From positions 1-64,000 of the forward strand of contig CAYUCC010000012.1 of the NCBI GenBank assembly GCA_964443225.1: a DNA stretch of 64,000 nucleotides, written 5' to 3'. The translations under genes were made by a program, and so were the position numbers. Positions within the stretch are counted from its first letter, which is position 1, and each line of letters opens with the position of its first letter. The DNA comes from SSC4 sp964443225 (GTDB lineage Bacteria > Chloroflexota > Anaerolineae > SSC4 > Amarolineaceae). This document shows, piece after piece, positions 1 through 7,668 of the stretch. The notes beneath the pieces were generated by a model. That model saw only the letters and a program-made list of their open reading frames with translations. It ran no database searches and had not been told where the DNA came from.

Positions 1-330
1 ACGAGTACGAGGATCGTCCTACTCCTACTCCTACTCGTACTCGTACTCGTACTCGATGGCTGCGCTCAAGCCAGGTGACCCACGAGTACGAGTATCGTCG
101 TACTCGTACTCGTACTCGTACTCGATAGCTGCGCTCAAGTCAGGCGACCCACGAGTACGAGTACGAGTACCGTTGCACTGAGTACGAGTACGAGGATCGT
201 CCTACTCCTACTCGTACTCGTACTCGTACTCGATGGCTGCGCTCGAGCCAGGTCACCCACGAGTACGAGTACGAGTACGAGTACCGTTGCACTGAGTACG
301 AGTACGAATACCGTCGTAATCGATCATTGC
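1..330. repeat. Hexanucleotide-type tandem and inverted repeat tract
   Basis: The stretch is built from (CGTACT)n on one side and its complement (GAGTAC)n on the other. Three copies of a unique core ACTCGATGGCTGCGCTCAAG start near 51, 120 and 228, and each is flanked by the two complementary microsatellites. The spacing between cores is unequal (69 and 108 bases) because the microsatellite length varies. A second shared segment, GTTGCACTGAGTACGAG, occurs near 173 and 286. Opposite-strand microsatellites can pair into long hairpins. No gene is credible here, and the tract continues beyond the left edge of the window. Confidence 0.85.
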
Positions 331-355
331 CGCAGATCTTTGTGCAGGAGGCACC

Positions 356-880
356 ATGAGCGCATCAATGTCTGTCCTCGACGCCGTGCGCACCAAACGC
401 GCGGTGCGCCAATTCCAGGATACCCCGCTGTCGGATGAGGCGGTGCGGGCGATCCTCAACGCCGGGCGGCGTGCGCAGTCGGCCAAAAACATGCAGGCCT
501 GGCATTTCATTGCCATTCAGGACCGTGCGCGCCTGCGGGCACTGTCGAACCTTGGCACCTGGGCGGGACATCTGGCGGGCGCCGCGCTGGGCGTGGTCCT
601 GGTGACGCCGCCGCCCGAGGTGCGCTTTAGCATCATGTTCGATGCCGGGCAGGCAGCGGCCTACATGCAGCTGGTGGCGTGGGAACGGGGGATAGGCTCG
701 TGCCTGGCCACGATCTATGAAGGAGATGCCTGCCGGGAACTGCTTGGATTTCCGGCCGAGCTGGAGGCACGCATTGCGCTGTCGTTTGGTTATCCGCTCA
801 CCGCTGACGTGCTGACGCAACCGCCCCAGACCGGCGGCCGGCGCACCCTGGACGAGGTCGTGCACTGGGAAACCTGGTGA
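356..880 (+). CDS. Nitroreductase family protein (FMN-dependent oxidoreductase)
   Basis: A 174-residue protein of the size and pattern of small nitroreductases. The N-terminal VLDAVRTKRAVRQFQD is the usual FMN-phosphate-binding Arg-rich start (RRSxRxF type). It is followed by LSDEAVRAILNAGRRAQSAKNMQAW and a C-terminal GIGSCLATIYE segment that lines the flavin pocket. Such proteins reduce nitro groups, quinones or enones with NAD(P)H as dimers in the cytoplasm. The substrate cannot be told. The ATG is preceded by CAGGAGG with good spacing. It directly follows the repeat tract and is read in the same direction as the next genes. Confidence 0.85.
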   Translation: MSASMSVLDAVRTKRAVRQFQDTPLSDEAVRAILNAGRRAQSAKNMQAWHFIAIQDRARLRALSNLGTWAGHLAGAALGVVLVTPPPEVRFSIMFDAGQAAAYMQLVAWERGIGSCLATIYEGDACRELLGFPAELEARIALSFGYPLTADVLTQPPQTGGRRTLDEVVHWETW

Positions 881-898
881 CGGGTCGGCCCGCACTGG

Positions 899-927
899 TT
901 GACGGGTTGGCGGGAAACAAGTACAAT
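899..927 (+). promoter_or_regulatory. Sigma-70-like promoter for the MaoC-like gene
   Basis: TTGACG (899-904) and TACAAT (922-927) are separated by exactly 17 bases. Transcription would begin near 934. This argues against a GTG start at 938 and for one of the later starts. Confidence 0.55.
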
Positions 928-985
928 GGCCTGAGAAGTGAGCGGGTCAACTTTCAACATGAGCCATAACATGGAGGCTGGACGC

Positions 986-1468
986 GTGGGCGGATCACTG
1001 CAGCGTCAGACAGGGCTTTACTTCGAGGAGTTCGAGATGGGCGACAGTGCGACCAGCGTGGGCCGCACGATCACCGAGACCGACGTGGTCAATTTTGCCG
1101 CGCTGAGCGGTGATTGGAACCAGATTCATACCGATGCCGAGTTTTCGCGCGGTCAGATGTTTGGCGAGCGTGTGGCACATGGTTTGTTGGTTCTTTCCGT
1201 GGCCAGCGGTTTGGCGGTACGGCTCGGTTTCATGGAAGACACGGTGCAGGCCTTCATGGGGCTGAACTGGGAGTTTCGTGGCGCCGTTAAGATCGGCGAT
1301 ACCGTGCGCGTGCGGGCAACGGTTGAAGAGAAAAAGGCGATGCGCCGCCTGGGCGGGGGCCTGGTGACTTTCAAGGTTCAGATTCTCAATCAACGCGACG
1401 AGGTCGTGCACCGTGGGACGTGGGAAGTACTGCTCAAGGGCCGGCCAGACACGGGCGCGGCGAGCTGA
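986..1468 (+). CDS. MaoC-like hotdog-fold dehydratase
   Basis: The protein carries the MaoC/(R)-specific enoyl-CoA hydratase pattern. YFEEFEMGDSATSVGRTITE is followed by FAALSGDWNQIHTD, where Asp and His of the D-x(4)-H motif are the catalytic pair, and then GERVAHGLLVLSVASGL. It probably hydrates or dehydrates an acyl-CoA or acyl-ACP. The start is uncertain. ATGs at 959 and 971 are in frame, but GTG 986 has GGAGG eight bases upstream and was preferred (160 residues). It is a monocistronic gene behind its own promoter, and two further hotdog proteins lie at 20.5-21.4 kb. Confidence 0.8.
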   Translation: MGGSLQRQTGLYFEEFEMGDSATSVGRTITETDVVNFAALSGDWNQIHTDAEFSRGQMFGERVAHGLLVLSVASGLAVRLGFMEDTVQAFMGLNWEFRGAVKIGDTVRVRATVEEKKAMRRLGGGLVTFKVQILNQRDEVVHRGTWEVLLKGRPDTGAAS

Positions 1469-1501
1469 GACACCGGCGAACGCACGACGGAGACGAGCGA
1501 T

Positions 1502-3034
1502 TTGTTGTTCATAGGTGTCGCATACCTGGCGGCTGCGTTGCTGTTGTCGCTTTACAGCTTGCAGGCCTTCGTATTCAGCATTCTGTCCCTGCGTCGCTCT
1601 CCTGAAGCGGTGCCGCCAATGCCCGAAACGTGGCCGACCGTCACCGTGCAGCTGCCGGTTTTCAATGAAATGCATGTGGCGTGCCGCCTGGTCGACGCGG
1701 TGGCGGCACTGGATTATCCCCGGCAGCGGCTGCACATCCAGGTGCTGGACGATTCGACCGACGAGACGACGGCCCTCCTGGCCGCCACGGTACGCCGCTT
1801 GCAGGCGCGCGGCGTTCGCATCGAGCATCGTCATCGCGCCGAACGGTCCGGTTTTAAGGCTGGCGCGCTGGCGGCTGCCCTGCCGGACGCCGGCGAGTTC
1901 ATCGCCATCTTCGACGCCGATTTTGTGCCTCCGGCCGATTTTCTGCACCGCACAATGCCCTACCTGGTGGCCGATCCCACCGTTGGCTTTTTGCAGGCGC
2001 GCTGGGACCACCTCAACGCCGATTACTCCGCACTGACCCGCGCCCAGGCTATGGCGCTCGACGGCCACTTCGTCGTCGAGCAGCACGCGCGCCAGCGCCT
2101 TGGGGCTTTCATTGGCTTCAACGGCACGGCCGGCGTCTGGCGCAAGGCGTGCATCGAAAGCAGCGGCGGCTGGCAGGCCGATACGCTGTGTGAAGACATG
2201 GACCTTAGCTATCGCGCCCAACTGGCTGGCTGGTCGGCCCGTTTCTGCGGCGACATCGCCGTGCCCGCCGAGATACCGCCGCAGCTGGAGGCCTACAAGC
2301 GCCAGCAGTACCGCTGGGCCAAGGGTTCGACGCAGTGCCTGCGCAAACACGGCTGGGCAGTCCTGCGCAGTGAGCGTTCACTCCTCGCGCGCCTCTGCGG
2401 CCTGCTGCACCTCAGCGGTTACCTGGTGCACCCGTTGATGCTGTTGGTAGTTCTGTTGTCGATCCCAATGCTCTGGTGGGGCGACATGCACCGCCTGCCA
2501 GTGGTCTACTTGATCGTGTCCAGCCTCGGCCCGCCCTTCCTGCTGACCCTGGGACAGTTCATTTTGCACCGCCACCAGCCCCGTCGATGGCTGCGCCGGA
2601 TGACAGCCTACCCGCTGCTGATGCTGATCGGTCTCGGTTTTACCCTCAACTGCACGCGTGCGGTGCTCGAAGGGTGGGCGGGCAAGGGTGGCACTTTCCG
2701 GCGCACACCCAAATTTCACGTGCAGGCGCGCGCCGATGCCTGGACGTCCAGCCCGTATGCCCTGGGCATCGACCGGTCGATCATGGGCGAAATGCTGCTT
2801 GCACTTTACGGTGTCCTGGCAGCTGGTTTGGCAGCCTACCGGCAGCAGCTGGGCATTGCACCGTACTTTGCGCTGTATGCACTGGCGTTTGCGGCCGTCG
2901 TGCTCATCTCTGCCTGGCAGGCGCGCATCGTGCGTGTCCGGCCGCGGCGTGTGTCCGCGCCGCGCGTGGTGGAGCCAGCCGAGGTGGGCGCCCATCCCCA
3001 CCGTGGCATGCGTCGCTCGGACACGCCTGGGTAA
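1502..3034 (+). CDS. Membrane family 2 glycosyltransferase (cellulose-synthase-like)
   Basis: A 510-residue processive-type GT2 enzyme. It has an N-terminal membrane helix (residues 1-28) and then the GT-A domain with DDSTDET, FDADFVPP (the D-x-D metal site), EDMDLSYRAQ (the catalytic-base region) and QQYRWAKGS (the Q-x-x-RW acceptor motif). About four membrane helices follow at residues 295-480. It would use a nucleotide sugar on the cytoplasmic face and extrude a glycan or glycosylate a lipid. The organisation resembles CslA/ceramide-glucosyltransferase-like proteins, and no PilZ domain is present. The start is a TTG at 1502. The product is unknown. Confidence 0.88.
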   Translation: MLFIGVAYLAAALLLSLYSLQAFVFSILSLRRSPEAVPPMPETWPTVTVQLPVFNEMHVACRLVDAVAALDYPRQRLHIQVLDDSTDETTALLAATVRRLQARGVRIEHRHRAERSGFKAGALAAALPDAGEFIAIFDADFVPPADFLHRTMPYLVADPTVGFLQARWDHLNADYSALTRAQAMALDGHFVVEQHARQRLGAFIGFNGTAGVWRKACIESSGGWQADTLCEDMDLSYRAQLAGWSARFCGDIAVPAEIPPQLEAYKRQQYRWAKGSTQCLRKHGWAVLRSERSLLARLCGLLHLSGYLVHPLMLLVVLLSIPMLWWGDMHRLPVVYLIVSSLGPPFLLTLGQFILHRHQPRRWLRRMTAYPLLMLIGLGFTLNCTRAVLEGWAGKGGTFRRTPKFHVQARADAWTSSPYALGIDRSIMGEMLLALYGVLAAGLAAYRQQLGIAPYFALYALAFAAVVLISAWQARIVRVRPRRVSAPRVVEPAEVGAHPHRGMRRSDTPG

Positions 3035-3088
3035 CAAACAGGCCCCGTGCTCCGTTATAGAGTGAAACAACTGGAGATCGATTTGCAG

Positions 3089-3877
3089 ATGGCCCACCCC
3101 ATTATCACCCTTACCACAGACTTTGGTTATGCGGACGGTTACGTCGGCGCGCTCAAAGGTGTCATCCTGAGCATTGCCCCCCTGGCCCACATCGTCGACA
3201 TCACCCACGGGATATCGCCGCAGGCCATCACGCAGGCAGCCTTCGTCCTGCAGCAGGCCGTACCTTACTTCCCGGCGGATACGATTCACCTCGCTGTCAT
3301 CGACCCCGGTGTGGGCAGTGCGCGGCGGCCGCTGGCGCTGCGCACGCCCCATGCCACGTTTGTAGGACCCGATAACGGCCTGTTTACACCGTTTTTTACC
3401 ACAGCCAGCCATGTGCAGATCGTGCACCTCACCCAGTCCCAGTATTGGCGCCCGCAGCCCAGCGCTACGTTCCATGGGCGCGATATCTTTGCCCCCGTGG
3501 CCGCGCACCTGTCGGCTGGAATCCCCCTGGCCGGGATGGGTGTCGGGATCGATGATCCCGTGCGGTTGCTCGACACTGCGCCGTCGCGTATGGCGGGCGG
3601 TGCGCTGCACGGCACGGTGATTCACATCGACTATTTTGGCAACCTGATCACCAACCTGCCAGCAGGATGGTTGGGAGAGGATCAATGGACGGTGGAAGTG
3701 CACGGCGAGGTGGTGCCGGCGATCAGCCCGCACTACGCCGCCGTGGCGCCTGGCCGGTTGGTGGCCTACGTGGGCAGCAGCGGCACACTGGAGGTGGCGG
3801 TGCGCGACGGGAACGCTGCGCGCGAACTGGCCGCGAAACGAGGCGACTCCGTGCTCGCCCGGCCGGCAGATTCCTGA
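3089..3877 (+). CDS. SAM hydroxide adenosyltransferase (DUF62, SAM hydrolase family)
   Basis: Hallmarks of the SAM-dependent chlorinase/fluorinase superfamily are ITLTTDFGYADGYVGALKG near the N-terminus, VIDPGVGS, FVGPDNGLF, and a C-terminal IDYFGNLITNL. Members lacking halogenase specificity hydrolyse S-adenosylmethionine to adenosine and methionine. No halogenase-type insertion was recognised. The ATG at 3089 was chosen (an in-frame TTG lies at 3083), with GGAG at 3073-3076. It lies 54 bases after the glycosyltransferase and in front of murA in the same direction. Confidence 0.88.
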   Translation: MAHPIITLTTDFGYADGYVGALKGVILSIAPLAHIVDITHGISPQAITQAAFVLQQAVPYFPADTIHLAVIDPGVGSARRPLALRTPHATFVGPDNGLFTPFFTTASHVQIVHLTQSQYWRPQPSATFHGRDIFAPVAAHLSAGIPLAGMGVGIDDPVRLLDTAPSRMAGGALHGTVIHIDYFGNLITNLPAGWLGEDQWTVEVHGEVVPAISPHYAAVAPGRLVAYVGSSGTLEVAVRDGNAARELAAKRGDSVLARPADS

Positions 3878-3976
3878 CAAGGAAACGAACCGGCACTGCC
3901 AGCCTACCAGGCACCCCAGCTGAAAGTGAGAGACTGCGTCTCCACCCGTTGATGAGTATTCGTGAGGACAAGGACT

Positions 3977-5269
3977 ATGTCACGCTTCGTAATTCACGGA
4001 CAGCAACCCTTGCAGGGCACGGTCACGCCCTCGGGTAACAAAAACGCGGCGCTGCCCCTGCTGGCAGCAACCCTTTTGACCGCCCAACCGGTCACGCTGC
4101 ACAACGTACCCGCCATTGGCGACGTCGGCACCATGATCCAGCTCTTGCAGGGGCTGGGTGTGACCGCCAACCGCACCGATGCCCACACCGTAACCCTGTG
4201 CGCCCGCGACCTGGGCGGCAAACTGGACGGTGAACTCTTTCGTATCATTCGCGGATCGATCACCCTGGCCGGACCGCTCCTGGGCCGCCTGGGCCGTGCC
4301 GAGCTGCCGATGCCGGGCGGCGACAAAATCGGACGCCGGCGCATCGACACGCACCTCCTGGCCCTGTCTGCGCTGGGGGCCGAGGTCGAGCACGACGCCC
4401 AATTTCGTCTGACGACGCCAGGCCTGCGGGGTGCTGATATTTTGCTGGACGAGGCCAGTGTCACCGCCACCGAAAACGCTGTCATGGCGGCGGTCCTGGC
4501 CCGCGGCACGACGATGATTCGTAACGCCGCCTCCGAGCCGCACGTGCAGGACCTGTGCAACTGCCTGGTGGGTATGGGGGCCCGCATCGAGGGCATTGGC
4601 AGCAATACGTTGTGCATCACCGGTGTCGAGTCGCTGCATGGCTGTGAGTTTACGATTTCGCCCGACCTGACCGAAATCGGCAGTTACATCGGTCTCGGTG
4701 CCGTGACCCAAGGCGAGATTCGGGTCACGGGGGTGCCGGCAGACCAGATGCGCATGGTCGAGCTGGTATTTCGTGACCGCCTGGGTGTGCACATGCACCT
4801 GGAGCCAACAGCCAGCGGGCATGACCTGGTCATCGAGAACCACCAGGACCTGCTGATCCGGCCGGACATCGGCGGCGCCGTGCCCAAGATCGACGATGCG
4901 CCCTGGCCCGCTTTTCCGGCCGACCTGATGAGCATCGCGTTGGTGGTGGCGACCCAGGCGCGCGGCACGGTGTTGATGCACGAGAAGATGTTCGAGAGCC
5001 GGCTCTACTTCGTGGACAAGCTGATCACGATGGGGGCGCAGATCATCCTGTGTGATCCGCACCGCGCGGTGGTGGTGGGTCCCGCACCGCTGCACGGTTC
5101 GGAACTGAGCTCACCTGACATCCGCGCCGGCATGGCGCTCCTGATCGCCGCCCTGGCCGCCCACGGCGAAAGCCTGATCGCCAACGTGCAGCAGATCGAC
5201 CGCGGCTACGAGCGTGTGGAAGAAAAGCTGCGCAGTCTGGGGGCAGCCATCACGCGCATCGATGATTGA
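3977..5269 (+). CDS. murA: UDP-N-acetylglucosamine 1-carboxyvinyltransferase with Asp at the catalytic Cys position
   Basis: MurA transfers enolpyruvate from PEP to UDP-GlcNAc, the first committed step of peptidoglycan synthesis in the cytoplasm. The 430-residue length is typical. SGNKNAAL gives Lys22 and Asn23 of the active site. The mobile loop reads PMPGGDKIGRRRID, so Asp116 (codon 4322-4324) replaces the Cys115 of Escherichia coli that fosfomycin alkylates. Asp variants in Mycobacterium, Chlamydia and Borrelia are active and fosfomycin-insensitive, so the same is expected here by homology. The start is ATG 3977, behind GAGGACAAGG. An enolpyruvyl-transferase paralogue with another role cannot be excluded. 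Confidence 0.93.
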   Translation: MSRFVIHGQQPLQGTVTPSGNKNAALPLLAATLLTAQPVTLHNVPAIGDVGTMIQLLQGLGVTANRTDAHTVTLCARDLGGKLDGELFRIIRGSITLAGPLLGRLGRAELPMPGGDKIGRRRIDTHLLALSALGAEVEHDAQFRLTTPGLRGADILLDEASVTATENAVMAAVLARGTTMIRNAASEPHVQDLCNCLVGMGARIEGIGSNTLCITGVESLHGCEFTISPDLTEIGSYIGLGAVTQGEIRVTGVPADQMRMVELVFRDRLGVHMHLEPTASGHDLVIENHQDLLIRPDIGGAVPKIDDAPWPAFPADLMSIALVVATQARGTVLMHEKMFESRLYFVDKLITMGAQIILCDPHRAVVVGPAPLHGSELSSPDIRAGMALLIAALAAHGESLIANVQQIDRGYERVEEKLRSLGAAITRIDD

Positions 5270-5284
5270 GGGCAAAGGGACGTG

Positions 5285-5338
5285 ACCACCAAGACACCAA
5301 GACACCAAGTTGCATGAACATCTTGGTGTCTTCGTGGT
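5285..5338. repeat. Inverted repeat of the CACCAAGACACCAAG family
   Basis: Between murA and the cupin gene, ACCACCAAGACACCAAG (with an extra ACACCAAG copy) is followed by its near-complement CTTGGTGTCTTCGTGGT. Related A-C-rich inverted repeats occur at 21693-21760 and, as a half-site, near 39792-39825. They form a dispersed REP-like family. Confidence 0.6.
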
Positions 5339-5355
5339 TCCATAAAAGGAGCATC

Positions 5356-5706
5356 ATGATCACGCATTACACCGCAATCGAACCGTTCCAGGCGGCGGAT
5401 GGGGCCTGGATTCGCGAGTTCGCGGGACGAAGTTCGGGTGTCACCAGCCACAGCATTGCGGAGATTCGCCATCCGGCGGGGACAGCGTCGCGGGCGCACT
5501 GGCACGCGGGGTTGGAGGAGGTGTATGTGATCACCGCGGGCCAGGCCTGGCTGACCCTGGACGGTGTACGGCAGTTGGTCAACGCCGGCGACATCGTCAC
5601 GATCCGGCCGCGGGTCGTGCATCAGATCGAAGCGGTGACCGAGCTGGTCATGACGGTCACCTGTGCGCCGGCGTATACGCTGGAGGATGTGGTGTGGATG
5701 GGATAG
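5356..5706 (+). CDS. Single-domain cupin protein
   Basis: A 116-residue beta-barrel protein. Cupin motif 1 is recognisable in AHWHAGLEEVYVITAGQAWL (two His and a Glu as metal ligands). Motif 2 is NAGDIVTIRPRVVHQIEA (the final His ligand). Such proteins bind a divalent metal and may be isomerases, dioxygenases or sugar-binding proteins; nothing here fixes the substrate. ATG 5356 follows AAAGGAGC. The gene stands convergent to the hicBA pair, only 4 bases from the hicA stop. Confidence 0.8.
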   Translation: MITHYTAIEPFQAADGAWIREFAGRSSGVTSHSIAEIRHPAGTASRAHWHAGLEEVYVITAGQAWLTLDGVRQLVNAGDIVTIRPRVVHQIEAVTELVMTVTCAPAYTLEDVVWMG

Positions 5707-5710
5707 AATC

Positions 5711-5944
5711 TCAGCTCAGGTAGGCCTTCAAAAACTCATCCCGATCTATTCCTGCTTGTACCAGTATCGAGCGCAATGTCGAACTCTTCAGATGCGCATG
5801 GTTGGGTATCGTCAAGGGTGTTCGGGTACCGTCGGCATTCTCCCGTATCATTGCAATGTGGTTGCCCTCCCGTACTAACTCAAAACCGAGATGCTCGAAC
5901 GCGTGGATCACACGGCGTATTGGTGCATCGACCGGGAACTTCAA
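5711..5944 (-). CDS. hicA: HicA-like mRNA interferase toxin
   Basis: A 77-residue protein of the HicA/YcfA family. It has the short dsRBD-like fold pattern (VIHAFEHLGFELVREGNHI) with the conserved catalytic His in GNHIAMI, and the closing TIPNHAHLKSSTLRSILVQA typical of the family. HicA toxins cleave mRNA and are neutralised by HicB. Its ATG overlaps the hicB stop by four bases, giving translational coupling. The order hicB-hicA is the less common arrangement but is well known. Confidence 0.87.
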   Translation of the reverse strand: MKFPVDAPIRRVIHAFEHLGFELVREGNHIAMIRENADGTRTPLTIPNHAHLKSSTLRSILVQAGIDRDEFLKAYLS

Positions 5945-6168
5945 GCCACGACCGCCATCTCTGCTACAAATGCTTCCAGAATGGGTGATTCGTTCTCCAG
6001 TACCTCGGCTCCGAAGGTCTCGACGTGAAAGTTAATCGCAGATCGCACGTCAGCCAGGGCTTCCTCGTAGCTGTCCCCTTCGCCGACAATGACCCCTTTC
6101 AGACCCAGAGGGTATGCCACATACCCGTCAGGATGTTTCTCCACCACGATCTTGAACTGTCTGACCAT
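5941..6168 (-). CDS. hicB: HicB-like antitoxin
   Basis: A 75-residue protein with the partial RNase-H-like HicB fold: FKIVVEKHPDGYVAYPLG, then VIVGEGDSYEEALADVRSAI. It lacks a C-terminal ribbon-helix-helix or HTH domain, like many short HicB antitoxins. The start at 6168 was chosen because AGGAG lies eight bases upstream. The reading frame stays open to 6279, but that upstream part matches a different antitoxin (see 6208-6279). Confidence 0.85.
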   Translation of the reverse strand: MVRQFKIVVEKHPDGYVAYPLGLKGVIVGEGDSYEEALADVRSAINFHVETFGAEVLENESPILEAFVAEMAVVA

Positions 6169-6207
6169 TGTGATTCTCCTGGTTGCTGTATTTCCAATTC
6201 CATGCAT

Positions 6208-6279
6208 GTACTTGCCTCGCACCATCGTGCCGAAGTCTCGCCGGTGATACTCGGGACGCAATTCGTCAAGTTCCTTCAT
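6208..6279 (-). pseudogene. Remnant of a second small antitoxin
   Basis: The in-frame peptide reads MKELDELRPEYHRRDFGTMV followed by RGKY. It resembles the N-terminus of the widespread small antitoxins with an ELRPEY...DFG..VRGKY signature. The rest of that protein (usually about 50-60 more residues) is missing and the sequence runs into the hicB leader. It is probably the scar of an earlier toxin-antitoxin module at the same site. Family recognition is from memory of the motif. Confidence 0.5.
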
Positions 6280-6311
6280 TGGTCATTATTGTGAATCAAT
6301 CGGCTTCTCGA

Positions 6312-7484
6312 TCAAGGTACCTCGATAGTTGCTCCCCCGGCGGTCGTCGTCTCTGTCGTGGTCGTCGTGGCCGGTGTCTCCTTCGGACCACCGCTGAACG
6401 CCTCGATGACGCGTGCCAGCTGGTCGAAGACGAAGTTCTGCCGGAAACCGCCGATTGCGGCAATCAGCGAGGGCAGCAGGCGCGCCCCCAGGCTGTCTGT
6501 GGTGGTTGTACCACCCTGCAGGACCAGCATGCCGGTCATGAAGAGCAGGTAGACGATGCCGCCCAGGACCATACCGAGGATCGGCTGGGTGTAGTACCAG
6601 ATCAGGAATTCACGGTCGAAATCGCGCTGGTCGGAGATGTGGTACCACAGGCTGTACAGCGCCCCGACCGCACCACCGATGCCACCCCAGACCAACGTAC
6701 TGACAAAAGGAACCGCCTGCGCCACCACGACCGAGTTGGGGTCCAGGCCGCTCACCTGGATCAGCCAGCGGCTAATCATCGGCCAGAAGACGTTGGCCAG
6801 CATGTAGAACAACAGGAACCCAAACATCCACACGGTTTCGTAGACGAAGACGCGGCGGCCGAACTGGGCCGACCACTGCCGGCTGTTGGCAGTGGAGACG
6901 AGCATTGCTTCGACACGCTGGATCTGGTATTCGGCAGAGACGTATTTTTCGGGCGTTTCGACCATGATCGTGCGTGCCTGGTTGAGCATGGCCAGGGCAC
7001 CCTGGGTGCGTTTTTTGTCGTTGGGCAGCTCGGTCGTGACACGGCTGAAGAGGTGATCGATATCTTTGTTGAGCCCTCGCTCCTGATCCGACGTGAGTTT
7101 ACGCAGGATGCGGCGGCGCTGTTCATCTGACAGCTTCTGCAGCTCGATCAGCCACGGCTCGTCAGGGCCTGACGTCGGTCCGGGCACCACGGCAATGCCT
7201 TGCGGTGTTGCGACTTCGGTTGTCACCGCACCCACGACGATACGCGGGGGAGCCGGGCCATCGGGTGGCAGCGCCAGGGCTGCATTTGGATCGGCCACGA
7301 CCGGTGCCAGACCGGTGGCCGGAGGTGGTGTCGGCTCGGCTGCGGCCTCTGTTGTTGGGAAAGAACCGACGACGGACTCGGTGGTCGCCGCGGGTTCACC
7401 TTCACCCGGCACGGCCGACAGAATCTGGGCCGTCAACGGGTCAGTGGTAGAACGCGGATCAGAATCGGTGGATTGGGTGCTCAT
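6312..7484 (-). CDS. Membrane protein with long Pro/Thr-rich N-terminus
   Basis: A 390-residue protein of unknown function. The first ~110 residues are disordered (Pro, Ala, Thr, Glu). Next comes a charged helical segment (ELQKLSDEQRRRILRKLTSDQ) that could form a coiled coil. Four likely membrane helices follow (VWMFGFLLFYMLANVFWPMI, the FVSTLVWGGIGGAVGALYSL region, a PILGMVLGGIVYLLFMTGML region, and a weaker LLPSLIAAIGGF). The C-terminus is a Thr-rich tail with a run of TTTTT. ATG 7484 is used; TTG 7490, eight bases after AAGGAGG, is an equally good start. Confidence 0.65.
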   Translation of the reverse strand: MSTQSTDSDPRSTTDPLTAQILSAVPGEGEPAATTESVVGSFPTTEAAAEPTPPPATGLAPVVADPNAALALPPDGPAPPRIVVGAVTTEVATPQGIAVVPGPTSGPDEPWLIELQKLSDEQRRRILRKLTSDQERGLNKDIDHLFSRVTTELPNDKKRTQGALAMLNQARTIMVETPEKYVSAEYQIQRVEAMLVSTANSRQWSAQFGRRVFVYETVWMFGFLLFYMLANVFWPMISRWLIQVSGLDPNSVVVAQAVPFVSTLVWGGIGGAVGALYSLWYHISDQRDFDREFLIWYYTQPILGMVLGGIVYLLFMTGMLVLQGGTTTTDSLGARLLPSLIAAIGGFRQNFVFDQLARVIEAFSGGPKETPATTTTTETTTAGGATIEVP

Positions 7485-7668
7485 CTCCAACGTCAAGGCC
7501 TCCTTGTCTTGTGGATCGACGGAACGGGCGGTGGCCAGAATGGTCCCGCTCATTATAACCGCAAATCGGATATTGGCGAAACGTCGCTGGTGCCGAAATG
7601 CCCTCCGAACGCACCGTTTCTGGTTGTGACTGCATTGAGGACCCACGAAATCCGCAAGGAGAGGCGGA

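Noticed and set aside
1..330. Possible CRISPR array in the left repeat tract
   Set aside because: Repeats are microsatellites of complementary type, with no constant-length unique spacers and no cas genes.
995..2350. Long open frame (451 codons) on the minus strand opposite the MaoC-like and GT2 genes
   Set aside because: It is the GC-rich antisense shadow of two well-supported genes, with no family motif and compositionally odd (Arg/His/Gln-rich) protein.
2378..3880. 500-codon minus-strand frame opposite the GT2 and SAM hydrolase genes
   Set aside because: It has no recognisable domains; the plus-strand genes have clear catalytic motifs.
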